Shown piece after piece: positions 8,654 to 16,864 of a stretch of DNA of 64,000 bases; the stretch's first letter is position 1; every line of letters begins with the position of its first letter. The position numbers were made by a program, and so were the translations under genes. Location of the stretch: the NCBI RefSeq assembly GCF_040676675.1, contig NZ_JBFAPK010000033.1:1-64000 (forward strand), given 5' to 3'. The notes under the pieces are model-generated. The model was not told the origin of the DNA. It searched no databases and saw only the letters and a list, made by a program, of their open reading frames with translations. This stretch comes from JBFAPK01 sp040676675. GTDB taxonomy: Bacteria; Actinomycetota; Actinomycetes; Mycobacteriales; Micromonosporaceae.

Positions 8654-10138
8654 TCAGATGACTTTGCCGGGGTTGAGCAGTCCGGCCGGGTCGAGGGCCG
8701 CCTTGATCGCCTGGTGCACCCGTACGCCGACCGGGCCGATCTCCCGGGCCAGCCAGTCCCGCTTCAGCAGGCCGACGCCGTGCTCGCCGGTGCAGGTGCC
8801 GCCGAGGTCCAGCCCGAGCTGCATGATCGCGTCGAAGGCCAGCTGGCCCCGCCGCACGCTCTCCGGATCGGCCCGGTCCACCACGATGTTGGGGTGCATG
8901 TTCCCGTCGCCGGCGTGCCCGACGATGCCGATCGGCACCTCGCACTCGGCGGCGATCCGCTCCACGCCGTCGAGCAGGGCGGCGAGCGCGGCGCGCGGCA
9001 CGGCCACGTCGTCGATGATGATCCCCGGACTGCCGTTCGGGTACCGCTCCGCGGCGAACCGCTCCATCGCCGGCAGCGCCAGCCGGCGCGCCTGTAGCAG
9101 GGCGGCCGCCTCGGTCGCGTCGGTCGCCTCGAACACCTCGGCGGCACCGGCCGACTCGCAGACCTCGGCGAGCCGGCGCAGGTCGGCCGCCGCCCGGGGA
9201 CCGGTGTCGGCCGCCGCGAGCAGCAGCGCCTTCGCGTCGGTACGCAGCCCCATCGGCCGGTACGCCTCGATGGTGCGCAGGTGCGTCTGGTCCAGCAGCT
9301 CCAGCAGGCTGGGGGTGAGGCCCCGGGCGGAGATCTCGGCCACCGCCGTACCGGCCGCGACCGTCGAGTCGAAGACCGCGACCAGGGTCAGTGACTCCTC
9401 GGCGGCGGGGCGCAGCGAGACGGTCACCTCGGTGATTACGCCGAGGGTCCCCTCGGAGCCGACGAAGAGCCGGGTCAGGTCGTAGCCGGCGACCCCCTTG
9501 GCGGTACGCCGCCCGGTGCGCAGCACCTCGCCCGAGGCGAGCACCACCTCCAGCCCGAGCACGTACTCGGTGGTCACGCCGTACTTCACGCAGCACATGC
9601 CGCCGGCGTTGGTGGCGACGTTCCCGCCGATGGTGGAGGACTCCCAGGAGCCCGGGTCCGGCGGGTACCGCAGACCGTGCCGGGCGACCGCGGCGGCCAG
9701 GGTGGCGTTCACCACTCCCGGCTGCACCACGGCGATCCGGTTGACCGGGTCGATCTCCAGGATCTCGGTCATCGCGGTCGTGGAGAGGACCACCGCGCCG
9801 TCGACGGCGTTGGCGCCGCCGGCCAGGCCGGTACGCGCGCCCTGCGGGACGACCGGCGAGCCGTACCGGGCCGCCGCGCGCACCACCGCCGCGACGCCGG
9901 CGGTGTCGCGCGGCCGGGTGACCACGGCGGGCAGTCCGGCGTCACAGAGATCGGCCTGGTCGCGCTGGTACGTGCGGAGCAGGTCCGGGTCGGTCAGCAC
10001 GGCGTTCTCGCCGAGGGCCGCGCGCAGCTCGTCGAGGAGGCCGGCGGGCGGGCCGCCGGTGGGGGAGTCGGCGCCGGCCACGAGTGGATCATCGGGGGAG
10101 GTGGCCGGCAGGGCATCGGGCAGGGGAGAACCGGACAT
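8654..10138 (-). CDS. FAD-binding oxidase, glycolate/D-lactate oxidase GlcD-like
   Basis: A 494-aa VAO/PCMH-type flavoprotein. The FAD pyrophosphate loop PQGARTGLAGGANA is near residues 83-96, followed by the second FAD segment EYVLGLEVVLASGEVLRTG and a C-terminal FAD-oxidase domain ending with TCTGEHGVGLLKR, the signature of GlcD/D-lactate dehydrogenases. It most likely oxidises a 2-hydroxyacid. There is no glcE or glcF partner next to it, so it may be a stand-alone D-lactate dehydrogenase-type enzyme. I chose the ATG at 10138, which has TAGCCT 8 nt upstream, rather than the in-frame start at 10177, which would overlap the first codon of the divergent DUF4031 gene. Confidence 0.85.
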   Translation of the reverse strand: MSGSPLPDALPATSPDDPLVAGADSPTGGPPAGLLDELRAALGENAVLTDPDLLRTYQRDQADLCDAGLPAVVTRPRDTAGVAAVVRAAARYGSPVVPQGARTGLAGGANAVDGAVVLSTTAMTEILEIDPVNRIAVVQPGVVNATLAAAVARHGLRYPPDPGSWESSTIGGNVATNAGGMCCVKYGVTTEYVLGLEVVLASGEVLRTGRRTAKGVAGYDLTRLFVGSEGTLGVITEVTVSLRPAAEESLTLVAVFDSTVAAGTAVAEISARGLTPSLLELLDQTHLRTIEAYRPMGLRTDAKALLLAAADTGPRAAADLRRLAEVCESAGAAEVFEATDATEAAALLQARRLALPAMERFAAERYPNGSPGIIIDDVAVPRAALAALLDGVERIAAECEVPIGIVGHAGDGNMHPNIVVDRADPESVRRGQLAFDAIMQLGLDLGGTCTGEHGVGLLKRDWLAREIGPVGVRVHQAIKAALDPAGLLNPGKVI

Positions 10139-10175
10139 GCCTGCAGAGGCTATCCGGGCGGCTACCGTGGCGGCC

Positions 10176-10454
10176 ATGCTCTATCTCGACCCGCCGGCCT
10201 GGCAGGCCCGCGGCCGGCTCTGGTCGCACCTGATCAGCGACCTCTCCTACGCGGAGCTGCACACCTTCGCCGAGATGCTGGGTGCGCCGCCGCGCGGGTT
10301 CGACCGGGACCACTACGACCTGCCGGCCGAGCGCTTCGCGATGGCGGTCTGGCTGGGCGCCCGGGTGGTACCGAGCCGGGAGATCAGCCGGCTGCTGCGG
10401 GCGTCCGGGCTGCGCCGCCCCAAGCACCTGGTGACCGGGCGCGCGGGGCGCTGA
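10176..10454 (+). CDS. DUF4031 domain-containing protein
   Basis: A 92-aa protein that matches the small DUF4031 family: the opening MLYLDPPAW, the segment RLWSHLISDLSYAELHTF and the ending RPKHLVTG are its recognisable parts. Function is unknown. It has no membrane segment. The ATG at 10176 follows TACCGT (10163-10168) by 7 nt, so the message is probably leaderless. It is divergent from the FAD oxidase, whose chosen start is only 37 bases away, so the two promoters must overlap. Confidence 0.8.
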   Translation: MLYLDPPAWQARGRLWSHLISDLSYAELHTFAEMLGAPPRGFDRDHYDLPAERFAMAVWLGARVVPSREISRLLRASGLRRPKHLVTGRAGR

Positions 10455-10460
10455 GACGCC

Positions 10461-10499
10461 GGCCGGGCGCCGCGGGCGAGTGCCCGACGACGCCCGGCC
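10461..10499. terminator. Hairpin terminator between convergent genes
   Basis: A 9-bp perfect outer stem (10461-10469 with 10491-10499) encloses a second small GGGC/GCCC stem. It starts 6 bases after the DUF4031 stop and ends 33 bases from the esterase stop on the opposite strand. Confidence 0.65.
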
Positions 10500-10531
10500 G
10501 CCACCTGGACCGGTACCGGTCGGTGCGGGCC

Positions 10532-11734
10532 TTAGCTCTCCCGGGCGTCCTTGACGAAGACGATCCCGTCGGTGCCGGCCACCTGTCCCGGATCGAGTGG
10601 GGAGTAGCCGAACCAGGGGGAGACCCGGGCGGCGGGCGTCGTCTCGGCGAGGGCGGCGGCCAGCCGGCGGGCGTCGACCAGGTACCGCTCCTCCGGCAGC
10701 GCGTACAGCAGCCCCTCGACGGTGTCCGGCGGCGGGGTGTCGACGCCCCGGTGGCGGATCGTGCCGATGGCGCTGGCGAGGAAGGCGTACTCCTCGCCCA
10801 GGTGGGTGCCGACGATCGCGCCCGCGCTCCACCACTCCACCGGCAGGCCGCCCATCCGCATCGCGCTCCGGTCCCGCTGGAGGTGACCGTTGTGGGCGTT
10901 CACCAGGGCCGGGCCGCGTTCCGCGAGGGCGAGCAGGTTGGCGGCCATCATCGAGTCCCGTACGCCGAGCAGCCGCGCCATCCGGCTGGGCGACGGGTCG
11001 GCCATCCAGAAGTGGTAGCGCAGCAGGCCGGTGGCGGTGCGACCGTACAGGCGCGCCCGGTCCCAGCCCTCCCGCGACGACGCCGCGACCAGGTGGGGGG
11101 TCTGCTCGTACAGCAGCTCGACCAGATCGTCGGCGAGCAGCCGCAGCTGCCGGGCCTCGGGCGTACGCCCGACGGACCGGGACGGGTCGGTCATCGCGGC
11201 CGGGTTGGTCCACCGGTCGTCGCTACCGAGCAGGCGGTCGAGCGTCTCCGCCGGGCAGGGCAACAGGTCGGCGTCCACCCAGGCGGTGAGGTAACCGTGG
11301 AGCGCGGTGAGGGCCTGCCGGGGGCTAGCGGCGCCGGTGATCTCCAACGGGCCGTCGAACCCGGCGAAGCGCAGCCGGTCGGCCGCGGGCCGGCCGTCGT
11401 TGTAGGCGCGCATCCAGCGCACCAGCTCACGGTTGGCCGGGAAGGCGCCCCACTCGTGGCTGAAGCCGCGCGCCATGACCTCGTCGAGGGTGCCCGTGCC
11501 CGAGGCGACGTAGTCGTCCACGACCAGGCCCATCACGCAGTCGCTCTCGATCGCGATGGTCCGGTAGCCCTCCTCCTCGACGAGCTGCCGGAAGAGTTCG
11601 TTGCGGAGGCCGAGCAGGACCTCCTCGCCGTGGGTGGGCTCGCCGAGGGCGAGCAGCCGCGGCCGGGCCGGGAGCAGCCGCATGACGCCAGCGGCGTCGA
11701 CGGCATGGGCGGTGCCGGTGATAGCAGCAATCAT
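10532..11734 (-). CDS. Erythromycin esterase family protein
   Basis: A 400-aa protein with the features of the EreA/EreB family: LLALGEPTHGEEVLLGLRN (catalytic His region, about residues 27-45), IAIESDCVMG (about 59-68) and NAHNGHLQRD (the second conserved His segment). EreA/B open the macrolide lactone ring; many actinobacterial members act on unknown esters, so resistance is only a possibility. The ATG at 11734 is preceded by TACCGT (11742-11747, complement) 7 nt away, so the transcript should be leaderless. That -10 box sits inside an 18-bp palindrome (11738-11755), and the divergent gene encodes a MerR-type regulator, so this gene is probably its target. Confidence 0.85.
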   Translation of the reverse strand: MIAAITGTAHAVDAAGVMRLLPARPRLLALGEPTHGEEVLLGLRNELFRQLVEEEGYRTIAIESDCVMGLVVDDYVASGTGTLDEVMARGFSHEWGAFPANRELVRWMRAYNDGRPAADRLRFAGFDGPLEITGAASPRQALTALHGYLTAWVDADLLPCPAETLDRLLGSDDRWTNPAAMTDPSRSVGRTPEARQLRLLADDLVELLYEQTPHLVAASSREGWDRARLYGRTATGLLRYHFWMADPSPSRMARLLGVRDSMMAANLLALAERGPALVNAHNGHLQRDRSAMRMGGLPVEWWSAGAIVGTHLGEEYAFLASAIGTIRHRGVDTPPPDTVEGLLYALPEERYLVDARRLAAALAETTPAARVSPWFGYSPLDPGQVAGTDGIVFVKDARES

Positions 11735-11737
11735 TCC

Positions 11738-11768
11738 TTCAACGGTATCGTTGAACCGACGGTTGAAA
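11738..11768. promoter_or_regulatory. Probable operator of the MerR-type regulator
   Basis: A perfect palindrome TTCAACG-GTAT-CGTTGAA (11738-11755) is followed by a third half site CGGTTGAA (11760-11767) in the same direction as the second. The palindrome overlaps the esterase -10 box (11742-11747, complement), and the regulator's own -10-like TACGGT is at 11781-11786. Binding here would block the esterase promoter. Confidence 0.65.
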
Positions 11769-11792
11769 CTTATCCGCGAATACGGTCGGGAA

Positions 11793-12581
11793 GTGCGGCG
11801 AAACCTTCAAGACGACGGGCGGCTCAGGCCGGTTGACCTCGCGCGCGGGCACGGGCTGTCCACGCAGGCGATCAGGAACTACGAGGCGGCCGGCATCCTC
11901 CCGGGCGCCGAACGCACCCCGCACGGCTACCGCACCTACACGCGGCTGCACGCGCAGGCCCTGCGCGCGTTCCTCGCCCTCGTGCCCGGACACGGCCACC
12001 AGACGGCCACGTCGATCATGCAGGCGATCAACCGGGACGCGACCGAGGAGGCGCTCCGGCTCGTCGACGAGAGTCACGCCCAGCTTCTCGACGACCGCCG
12101 CACCCTCCAGGCCGTCGAGGCCGCGCTCCGCGACCTCGAACCGGTGCCGCAGGAGCGCGGCGACACGTTCGTCGGTCCCCTGTCGCGGCGGCTCGGCATC
12201 CGCCCGGCGACCCTGCGCAAGTGGGAACGGGCCGGCGTGGTCCAGCCGCGCCGCGACCCACGGACGGGCTACCGGATCTACAGCGCGGCCGACGTGCGCG
12301 ACGCCCGGCTTGCCCACCAGCTCAGACGGGGCGGCTATCTGCTGGAGCAGATCGCCCCGCTGATCGCCCAGGTCCGCTCGGCCGGAGGCGTCGCGCCGCT
12401 GGAGTCGGCGCTGCGGGACTGGCACGCCCGCCTCTCGGCCCGCGGCCGCGCCATGCTCACCGGCGCCGCCGCGCTGGAGGCGTACCTCGATCGCCGCTCG
12501 GCGCGGCCCGCCGCGCCGAGCGCCGACACCACCGCCCCGCCAGGCCCGGATCCGGTCCGGTCGTCGGGTGGTTACCGCTGA
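11793..12581 (+). CDS. MerR-family regulator with two HTH domains (TioE-like)
   Basis: A 262-aa regulator that contains two MerR-type winged helix regions in one chain. The first (about residues 8-60) includes VDLARGHGLSTQAIRNYEAA and GYRTYTRLH; the second (about 128-190) includes LSRRLGIRPATLRKWERAG and GYRIYSAADV. A helical segment (about 65-125) joins them and the tail is Ala/Pro-rich. Ordinary MerR proteins have one such domain and dimerise; the arrangement here resembles the TioE family known from Micromonospora. The GTG at 11793 follows TACGGT by 6 nt, fitting a leaderless start. It is divergent from the erythromycin-esterase-like gene and probably represses it and itself. The effector is unknown. 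Confidence 0.82.
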   Translation: MRRNLQDDGRLRPVDLARGHGLSTQAIRNYEAAGILPGAERTPHGYRTYTRLHAQALRAFLALVPGHGHQTATSIMQAINRDATEEALRLVDESHAQLLDDRRTLQAVEAALRDLEPVPQERGDTFVGPLSRRLGIRPATLRKWERAGVVQPRRDPRTGYRIYSAADVRDARLAHQLRRGGYLLEQIAPLIAQVRSAGGVAPLESALRDWHARLSARGRAMLTGAAALEAYLDRRSARPAAPSADTTAPPGPDPVRSSGGYR

Positions 12582-12639
12582 CCGTCGCCCTCGTCCCGCG
12601 CGGCCTGGCCTGCTCGAACGCCGGCTCAGGCAGGACCGG

Positions 12640-13278
12640 CTACCCGCCGAGCGTGGCGAGTTCCCGGGCGAGGTTGGCGCGGGCCGCCGCCTCCCGGTCG
12701 GCGGCGAGCGCCGGTACGCGGTACAGCGCGGGCAGGGCGAGCAGTTGTCGCAGCACCTCGGCGCGTCCGGCCCGGAACGCCGGTTCCGGCACGTGCCGGT
12801 ACTCGCGCCGGATCGCCTCGGCGTACCGGTCGTACTCCGGGGCCGGGGCGGCCAGGATCGCGAGGTCGGCGTCGCAGAGCAGCTCCCCGTCGCGATCCCC
12901 GGGCTCGACGCGGTGACGCGCGGTGAGCAGCACCAACCGCCGTACCTCGGTCACCGCCGCCTCGGGCAGCCCGACCCCGGACAGGAGCGTGGCCGCGAGC
13001 GCGGCGCTCTCCCGCTCGTTGCGGTCGCCCGGCGCCCGCGGGTCGTAGACCGCGTCGTGGCACCACGCGGCGAGCCGGACCAGGTCCGGCCGGGCCGCCC
13101 AGGCCGCCTGCGCGTCCACCACGGACAGCACGCCGGTCAGGTGCGTGATCGTGTGGTACCGCCGGTGCGGCTCACGCCAGCGCCGGAGCAGCTCGGTACC
13201 GGCCGCGTGCACCGCCGTCCCGTCCGTCGCACCAGCACCGGTGACCGTTGCCCGCCACTGCTCGATCAGGCTTCCCAC
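12640..13278 (-). CDS. HD-domain metal-dependent phosphohydrolase-like protein
   Basis: A 212-aa protein of the predicted HD superfamily. The metal-binding residues are visible: the His in RRYHTITHL (about residue 41), the HD pair in AAWCHDAVYD (about 73-74) and an Asp in LLCDADLAIL (about 136). These proteins hydrolyse phosphate esters; the substrate is unknown. The length and the HDAVYD spacing fit the small actinobacterial family often annotated as a metal-dependent HD protein. The GTG at 13278 is divergent from the FUSC-type gene; CAGACT lies 7 nt upstream as a weak -10 box. Confidence 0.8.
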   Translation of the reverse strand: MGSLIEQWRATVTGAGATDGTAVHAAGTELLRRWREPHRRYHTITHLTGVLSVVDAQAAWAARPDLVRLAAWCHDAVYDPRAPGDRNERESAALAATLLSGVGLPEAAVTEVRRLVLLTARHRVEPGDRDGELLCDADLAILAAPAPEYDRYAEAIRREYRHVPEPAFRAGRAEVLRQLLALPALYRVPALAADREAAARANLARELATLGG

Positions 13279-13386
13279 GCCGACCAGTCTGCCCCGCCGG
13301 CCACCGTGGACGGTACGCCGTACCGATTCTCCCGGACTGATGGGCGGTCCGCCTTTTCAAGGTGTCCCGCGCGGGTACTCCGCGCC

Positions 13387-14874
13387 ATGCCCGCAGAATC
13401 GGACCACCGGGAGGAAGGGAGCGACCGGGAGGAAGACCGCGATCGGGAGCGTGACCGGGCGAAAGACCGCGACCTGGAGCGTGACCGGGCGAAAGACCGC
13501 GACCTGGAGCGTGACCGGGCGGAGGACCGCGACCTGGCGGAACAGGCTGACCTGGAGGAAGCGACCTCGGGCCGGGAAAAAGAGACCCGCCGTGCGGACG
13601 GCGTTGGGCGCCAGGACGGGGCCGGGCGTCAGGACGGGGCTGGGCGTCAGGACCGGGCCGACCGGGGCACGGTGCACGTCGACGGAATCAACCTGCCCCG
13701 GCCCGAGCACGGCCGGCCCGTCGGGCAGCTGATCTCCGAGGTCCGCCGCCGGTCCGGGCCGACGGTTCGCGAGCGCTTCCACCGGGTCCGCTTCAACCTG
13801 GTGCTGGCGCTCCAGGCGGGTATCGCCGCCGCCCTGGCCTGGGTCATCGCGACCGATTTGATCGGCAACCCGGACCCGGTCTTCGCCCCGATCTCGGCCG
13901 TCGGCACGCTGGCCTCCTCGGTGGGCCAGCGCTTCCGCCGTACCGTCGAGCTGATCCTCGGCGTCGCCCTCGGGATCGGGGTCGGTGACCTCCTGATCCT
14001 GATCTTCGGCTCCGGACCGTGGCAGCTCGCGCTGATCGTGTCGCTGGCCATCATGGTGACGATCTTCGTGGGCGGCAATCCGGCGGTGGTCAGCCAGGTG
14101 GCGTCGACCGCGGTACTGCTCGGCACGGTCCATCCGAAGTCCTCGCCGGAACTGTCGCGCGTCATCGACGCGCTGATCGGGGGCGGGGTCGCGCTGCTCG
14201 TGGTCGGGCTGCTCCTGCCGCTCAACCCGCTGCGCGTGGTGGACCGGGCGGCCCGGCCGGCGCTGGACACCCTGGCGGAGGAGCTGGCGGTGACCGCGCA
14301 GGCCCTGGCGAACAAGGACCCGCAGCGCGCCCAGGCGGCGCTCGACCGGCTGCGCGAGGTGGAGACGCACATGGACGCGCTGGCGGAGGCGCTGGAGGGC
14401 GGCCGGGAGACGGTGACGCTGGCGCCCGTACGCTGGCGCGGCAAGGGGGCGCTGGTCCAGTACGTGGAGAGCGCCGAGTACATCGACCACGCCGTGCACA
14501 ACAGCGGCACACTGGTCCGGCGCTCGGTGACCGTACTGGAGGACGGGGAACCGGTCCCGCCGTCGCTGCCGCTGGCCGTGAGCCAACTGGCCGACGCGGT
14601 ACGCCAGCTGCTCCAGGAACTGGGCACCGGGCTGGAGCCGGTGGGTGCCCGCGAGCGGGCGCTCCGCGCCGTCAACGAGGCCGGGCGGGCGTACGCCGAG
14701 GGGGTCGGCTTCTCCGGCAGCGTGGTCGTCGCCCAGGTCCGTACCACCGCCAGTGACCTGCTCCGGGCCACCGGTATCGAGAAGGACGAGTCGAACCGCC
14801 TGGTCCGTCGCGCGGTGGGGCGGGTGGCCCGCAACGCCCCCGAGGCCTCGCCGCAGCCGCCCGCCGCCGCCTAG
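13387..14874 (+). CDS. FUSC-family/aromatic acid exporter-like membrane protein
   Basis: A 495-aa protein. Residues 1-95 are very hydrophilic and repetitive (Asp/Arg/Glu-rich 10-residue units, then GRQDGAG units). The membrane part begins near residue 135 and contains about six hydrophobic segments (for example ALQAGIAAALAWVIATDLI and VELILGVALGIGVGDLLILI), followed by a cytoplasmic helical domain from about 280 to the end. This is the arrangement of FUSC/ArAE-type transporters, here as a half-size protein. The transported compound is unknown. The ATG at 13387 is the first convincing start, but translation might begin later, for example near GTVHVDGINLP, in which case the repeat would be untranslated. 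Confidence 0.72.
   Translation: MPAESDHREEGSDREEDRDRERDRAKDRDLERDRAKDRDLERDRAEDRDLAEQADLEEATSGREKETRRADGVGRQDGAGRQDGAGRQDRADRGTVHVDGINLPRPEHGRPVGQLISEVRRRSGPTVRERFHRVRFNLVLALQAGIAAALAWVIATDLIGNPDPVFAPISAVGTLASSVGQRFRRTVELILGVALGIGVGDLLILIFGSGPWQLALIVSLAIMVTIFVGGNPAVVSQVASTAVLLGTVHPKSSPELSRVIDALIGGGVALLVVGLLLPLNPLRVVDRAARPALDTLAEELAVTAQALANKDPQRAQAALDRLREVETHMDALAEALEGGRETVTLAPVRWRGKGALVQYVESAEYIDHAVHNSGTLVRRSVTVLEDGEPVPPSLPLAVSQLADAVRQLLQELGTGLEPVGARERALRAVNEAGRAYAEGVGFSGSVVVAQVRTTASDLLRATGIEKDESNRLVRRAVGRVARNAPEASPQPPAAA
13451..13540 (+). repeat. 30-bp tandem repeat encoding charged decapeptides
   Basis: Three in-frame copies of a 30-bp unit lie at 13451, 13481 and 13511, the third with changes. 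They encode RDRAKDRDLE-like decapeptides at the N terminus of the FUSC-family protein. Confidence 0.85.
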
Positions 14875-14909
14875 CGCCCGCCGTCCCTGCCGCAGCCGGT
14901 CCGGGCCGC

Positions 14910-14999
14910 CCCCGCGTGGCTGGGCTGCCCCGCGTGGCTGGGCTGCCCCGCGTGGCTGGGCTGCCCCGCGTGGCTGGGCTGCCCCGCGTGGCCTGGCTG
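14910..14999. repeat. 18-bp tandem repeat, 5 copies
   Basis: Five head-to-tail copies of CCCCGCGTGGCTGGGCTG, the fifth with slight changes, lie in the gap between the convergent FUSC-type and aminotransferase genes. There are no spacers, so this is a minisatellite and not a CRISPR. Confidence 0.9.
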
Positions 15000-15067
15000 C
15001 CCCGCGCGGGCGGGTGTGGCCGCGCCGCGCGGCGGGGCGAGGTAGCGCGGAGCGGGCGAGCAGCCGG

Positions 15068-16594
15068 CTACCGCACCAGCGTGTCGAGCGCGTCGACCAG
15101 CCGGTCGACGTGCTCGACGGTGCTGCCCAGCCCGATGCTGGCGCGCAGCGCGGTCGGCGGCAGGTCGTCGCGTCCGGCGCGCTGGGCGGCCTCGGCCAGC
15201 AGACGCCGGGCCAGCGGGTGCGCGCAGAAGAGGCCGTCGCGCAGCCCGATCCCGTGCTCGCGGCCGAGCACGGCGGCCACCTCGGACGAGTCCCGGCCGG
15301 CCACCACGAACGACACGATGCCCACCCGGGGCGCGTCGGCGTCGAAGGTACGCAGCTCCACGACGCCCGGCAGCTCGGCGAGGCCGGTACGCAGGCGGGC
15401 CAGCAGGGCCTGCTCCCGGTCGTGCAGCACGGTCCGGTCCGCGCTCTCGAGCGCGCCACAGACCGCCGCGAGCGCCACCGCGCCGAAGAGGTTCGGGGTA
15501 CCGGCCTCGTGCCGCGCGGGCCCGGCCGCCCACCGTACGTCGTGCGTGGCGGCGCCGACGTGCGCGGTGGCCCCGCCCCCGGCGAGGTACGGCTCGGCCG
15601 CGTCCAGCCAGTCCCCGCGCCCGATCAGCGCGCCGGCCCCGAACGGCGCGTAGAGCTTGTGCCCGGAAACGGCGACGTAGTCCAGTTCGAGTTCGCCGAG
15701 GTTCACCGGCGCGTGCGGCGCGAGCTGCGCCGCGTCGACCGCGATCCGGGCGCCGTGCCGGTGGGCGACCAGCGCCAGCTCGGCCACGGGCCAGCGTTCG
15801 CCGGTGACGTTGCTGGCCCCGGTCACCGCCACCAGGATCGGCGCGCCGGCGTCCCCGTCGCGCCGCAGCTCCCGCAGCGCCGCGTCGACGGCCCGTACCG
15901 CGCCGGCCGGGCTGGCCGGTACCGGCAGCCGGACCACTCCGGCCGGCCAGGGCAGCAGGTTGGCGTGGTGCTCCCCGGCGAAGGTGACCACCGTCGTGCC
16001 GGTCGGCAGCGCCCGGGCCAGCAGGTTCAGCGCGTCGGTGGTGTTGCGCGTGAAGATCACGTGATCGTCGGCGCGGGCGCCGAGGAAGTCACCGACCGTC
16101 TGGCGGGCCGACTCGTAGGCGAGCGTGGAGCGCTGGGAGAGGGCGCCGGCGCCCCGGTGCACGCTGCCGTACCAGGGGAGCAGCTCCGCCACGGCGTCGG
16201 CCGCGACGCGGGCGCAGGGCGCGGTGGCGGCGTAGTCGAGGTTGATCTGACCCGGCACGCCGAGCACGTCGAGCCGGTCGGGGTGCTCGCCGCCCGGCGC
16301 GGCGGACGGGGCGACCGACCCGGGGTCGGCCGGGTGGGTGGACACGGCGTCGGCCGAGGTGGAGGGCGCGACCGGCCAGGCCGGGACGGGCACCGTCGGC
16401 CGGCCGGGCGCCCGTACCGGCACGGACGCCGCGGGCCGGCCGGGAGCCGGCGGGACCGGCACGGAGGCCGGCGCCGGGAGCGGCGCGAGAACGTCGGCGG
16501 TGACCGGCCGGGAGACGAGCGGCGCGGCGGTCGCCGGCGTCGTGCCGGCCGGCGAACAGGCGCTGGCGGTCTGGGAGTCGAGGGCAGAGCGCAT
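15068..16594 (-). CDS. Class V aminotransferase, cysteine desulfurase-like (SufS type)
   Basis: A 508-aa PLP enzyme. Residues 1-110 are a Pro/Ala/Val-rich low-complexity extension. The catalytic part runs from about 113 to 508: His210 in AGEHHANLLPW, Asp287 in IAVDAAQ, Schiff-base Lys313 in VSGHKLYAPFG, and a cysteine in RDGLFCAHP at the position of the SufS active-site cysteine. It probably removes sulfur from cysteine or acts on a related sulfur amino acid. The ATG at 16594 has GGAGGT about 8 nt upstream. The leader contains a SAM-IV riboswitch, which ties expression to S-adenosylmethionine and supports a role in methionine/cysteine metabolism. No other suf or isc gene is adjacent, unlike a normal Fe-S operon. 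The long N-terminal extension is odd. Confidence 0.85.
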   Translation of the reverse strand: MRSALDSQTASACSPAGTTPATAAPLVSRPVTADVLAPLPAPASVPVPPAPGRPAASVPVRAPGRPTVPVPAWPVAPSTSADAVSTHPADPGSVAPSAAPGGEHPDRLDVLGVPGQINLDYAATAPCARVAADAVAELLPWYGSVHRGAGALSQRSTLAYESARQTVGDFLGARADDHVIFTRNTTDALNLLARALPTGTTVVTFAGEHHANLLPWPAGVVRLPVPASPAGAVRAVDAALRELRRDGDAGAPILVAVTGASNVTGERWPVAELALVAHRHGARIAVDAAQLAPHAPVNLGELELDYVAVSGHKLYAPFGAGALIGRGDWLDAAEPYLAGGGATAHVGAATHDVRWAAGPARHEAGTPNLFGAVALAAVCGALESADRTVLHDREQALLARLRTGLAELPGVVELRTFDADAPRVGIVSFVVAGRDSSEVAAVLGREHGIGLRDGLFCAHPLARRLLAEAAQRAGRDDLPPTALRASIGLGSTVEHVDRLVDALDTLVR

Positions 16595-16675
16595 GAGGAG
16601 TGACCTCCGGCAGTCCGGGGACCCCGGTGATCAGGAGGCGGGGCCCGCGCTTGCCCAGCACACGGATCGGGCTGG

Positions 16676-16800
16676 GCCCGGTCATCACCCGGGGCACCCC
16701 ACCGCGAACCTCGACGAGGGTTGCCGGCCAGCAAGCCGGGGCTTCGACCCCACCCGCGAAGATCGCGTGCGTGGCCGTTGGTCGCTGGCACTCGTGACCT
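16676..16800 (-). ncRNA. SAM-IV riboswitch
   Basis: Read on the minus strand, the segment has the recognisable SAM-IV layout: GGTCACGAGTGCCAGCG at the 5' side (about 16799 down to 16783), then CCCCGGCTTGCTGGCCGGC, CAACCCTC, GGTGGGGTGCCCCGGGTGA and GACCGGG. The outer GGTC/GACC pairing closes the fold. It ends 81 bases before the start codon of the cysteine-desulfurase-like gene. SAM-IV is known from Actinobacteria and turns genes down when SAM is plentiful. Downstream, a GGGGTCCCC stem and the GGAGGTCACTCC around the ribosome binding site may form the expression switch; that part is inference. Confidence 0.88.
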
Positions 16801-16864
16801 GCCGGGATCATAACCAGGTCGCATGGCCGGGGACCAGTGGGGGGCTGGTGGCTACGCTGACCGC

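Noticed and set aside
16500..16690. Leader peptide inside the SAM-IV leader beginning ATGACCGGG
   Set aside because: The frame continues far into the next gene in another frame and has no sulfur-residue bias.
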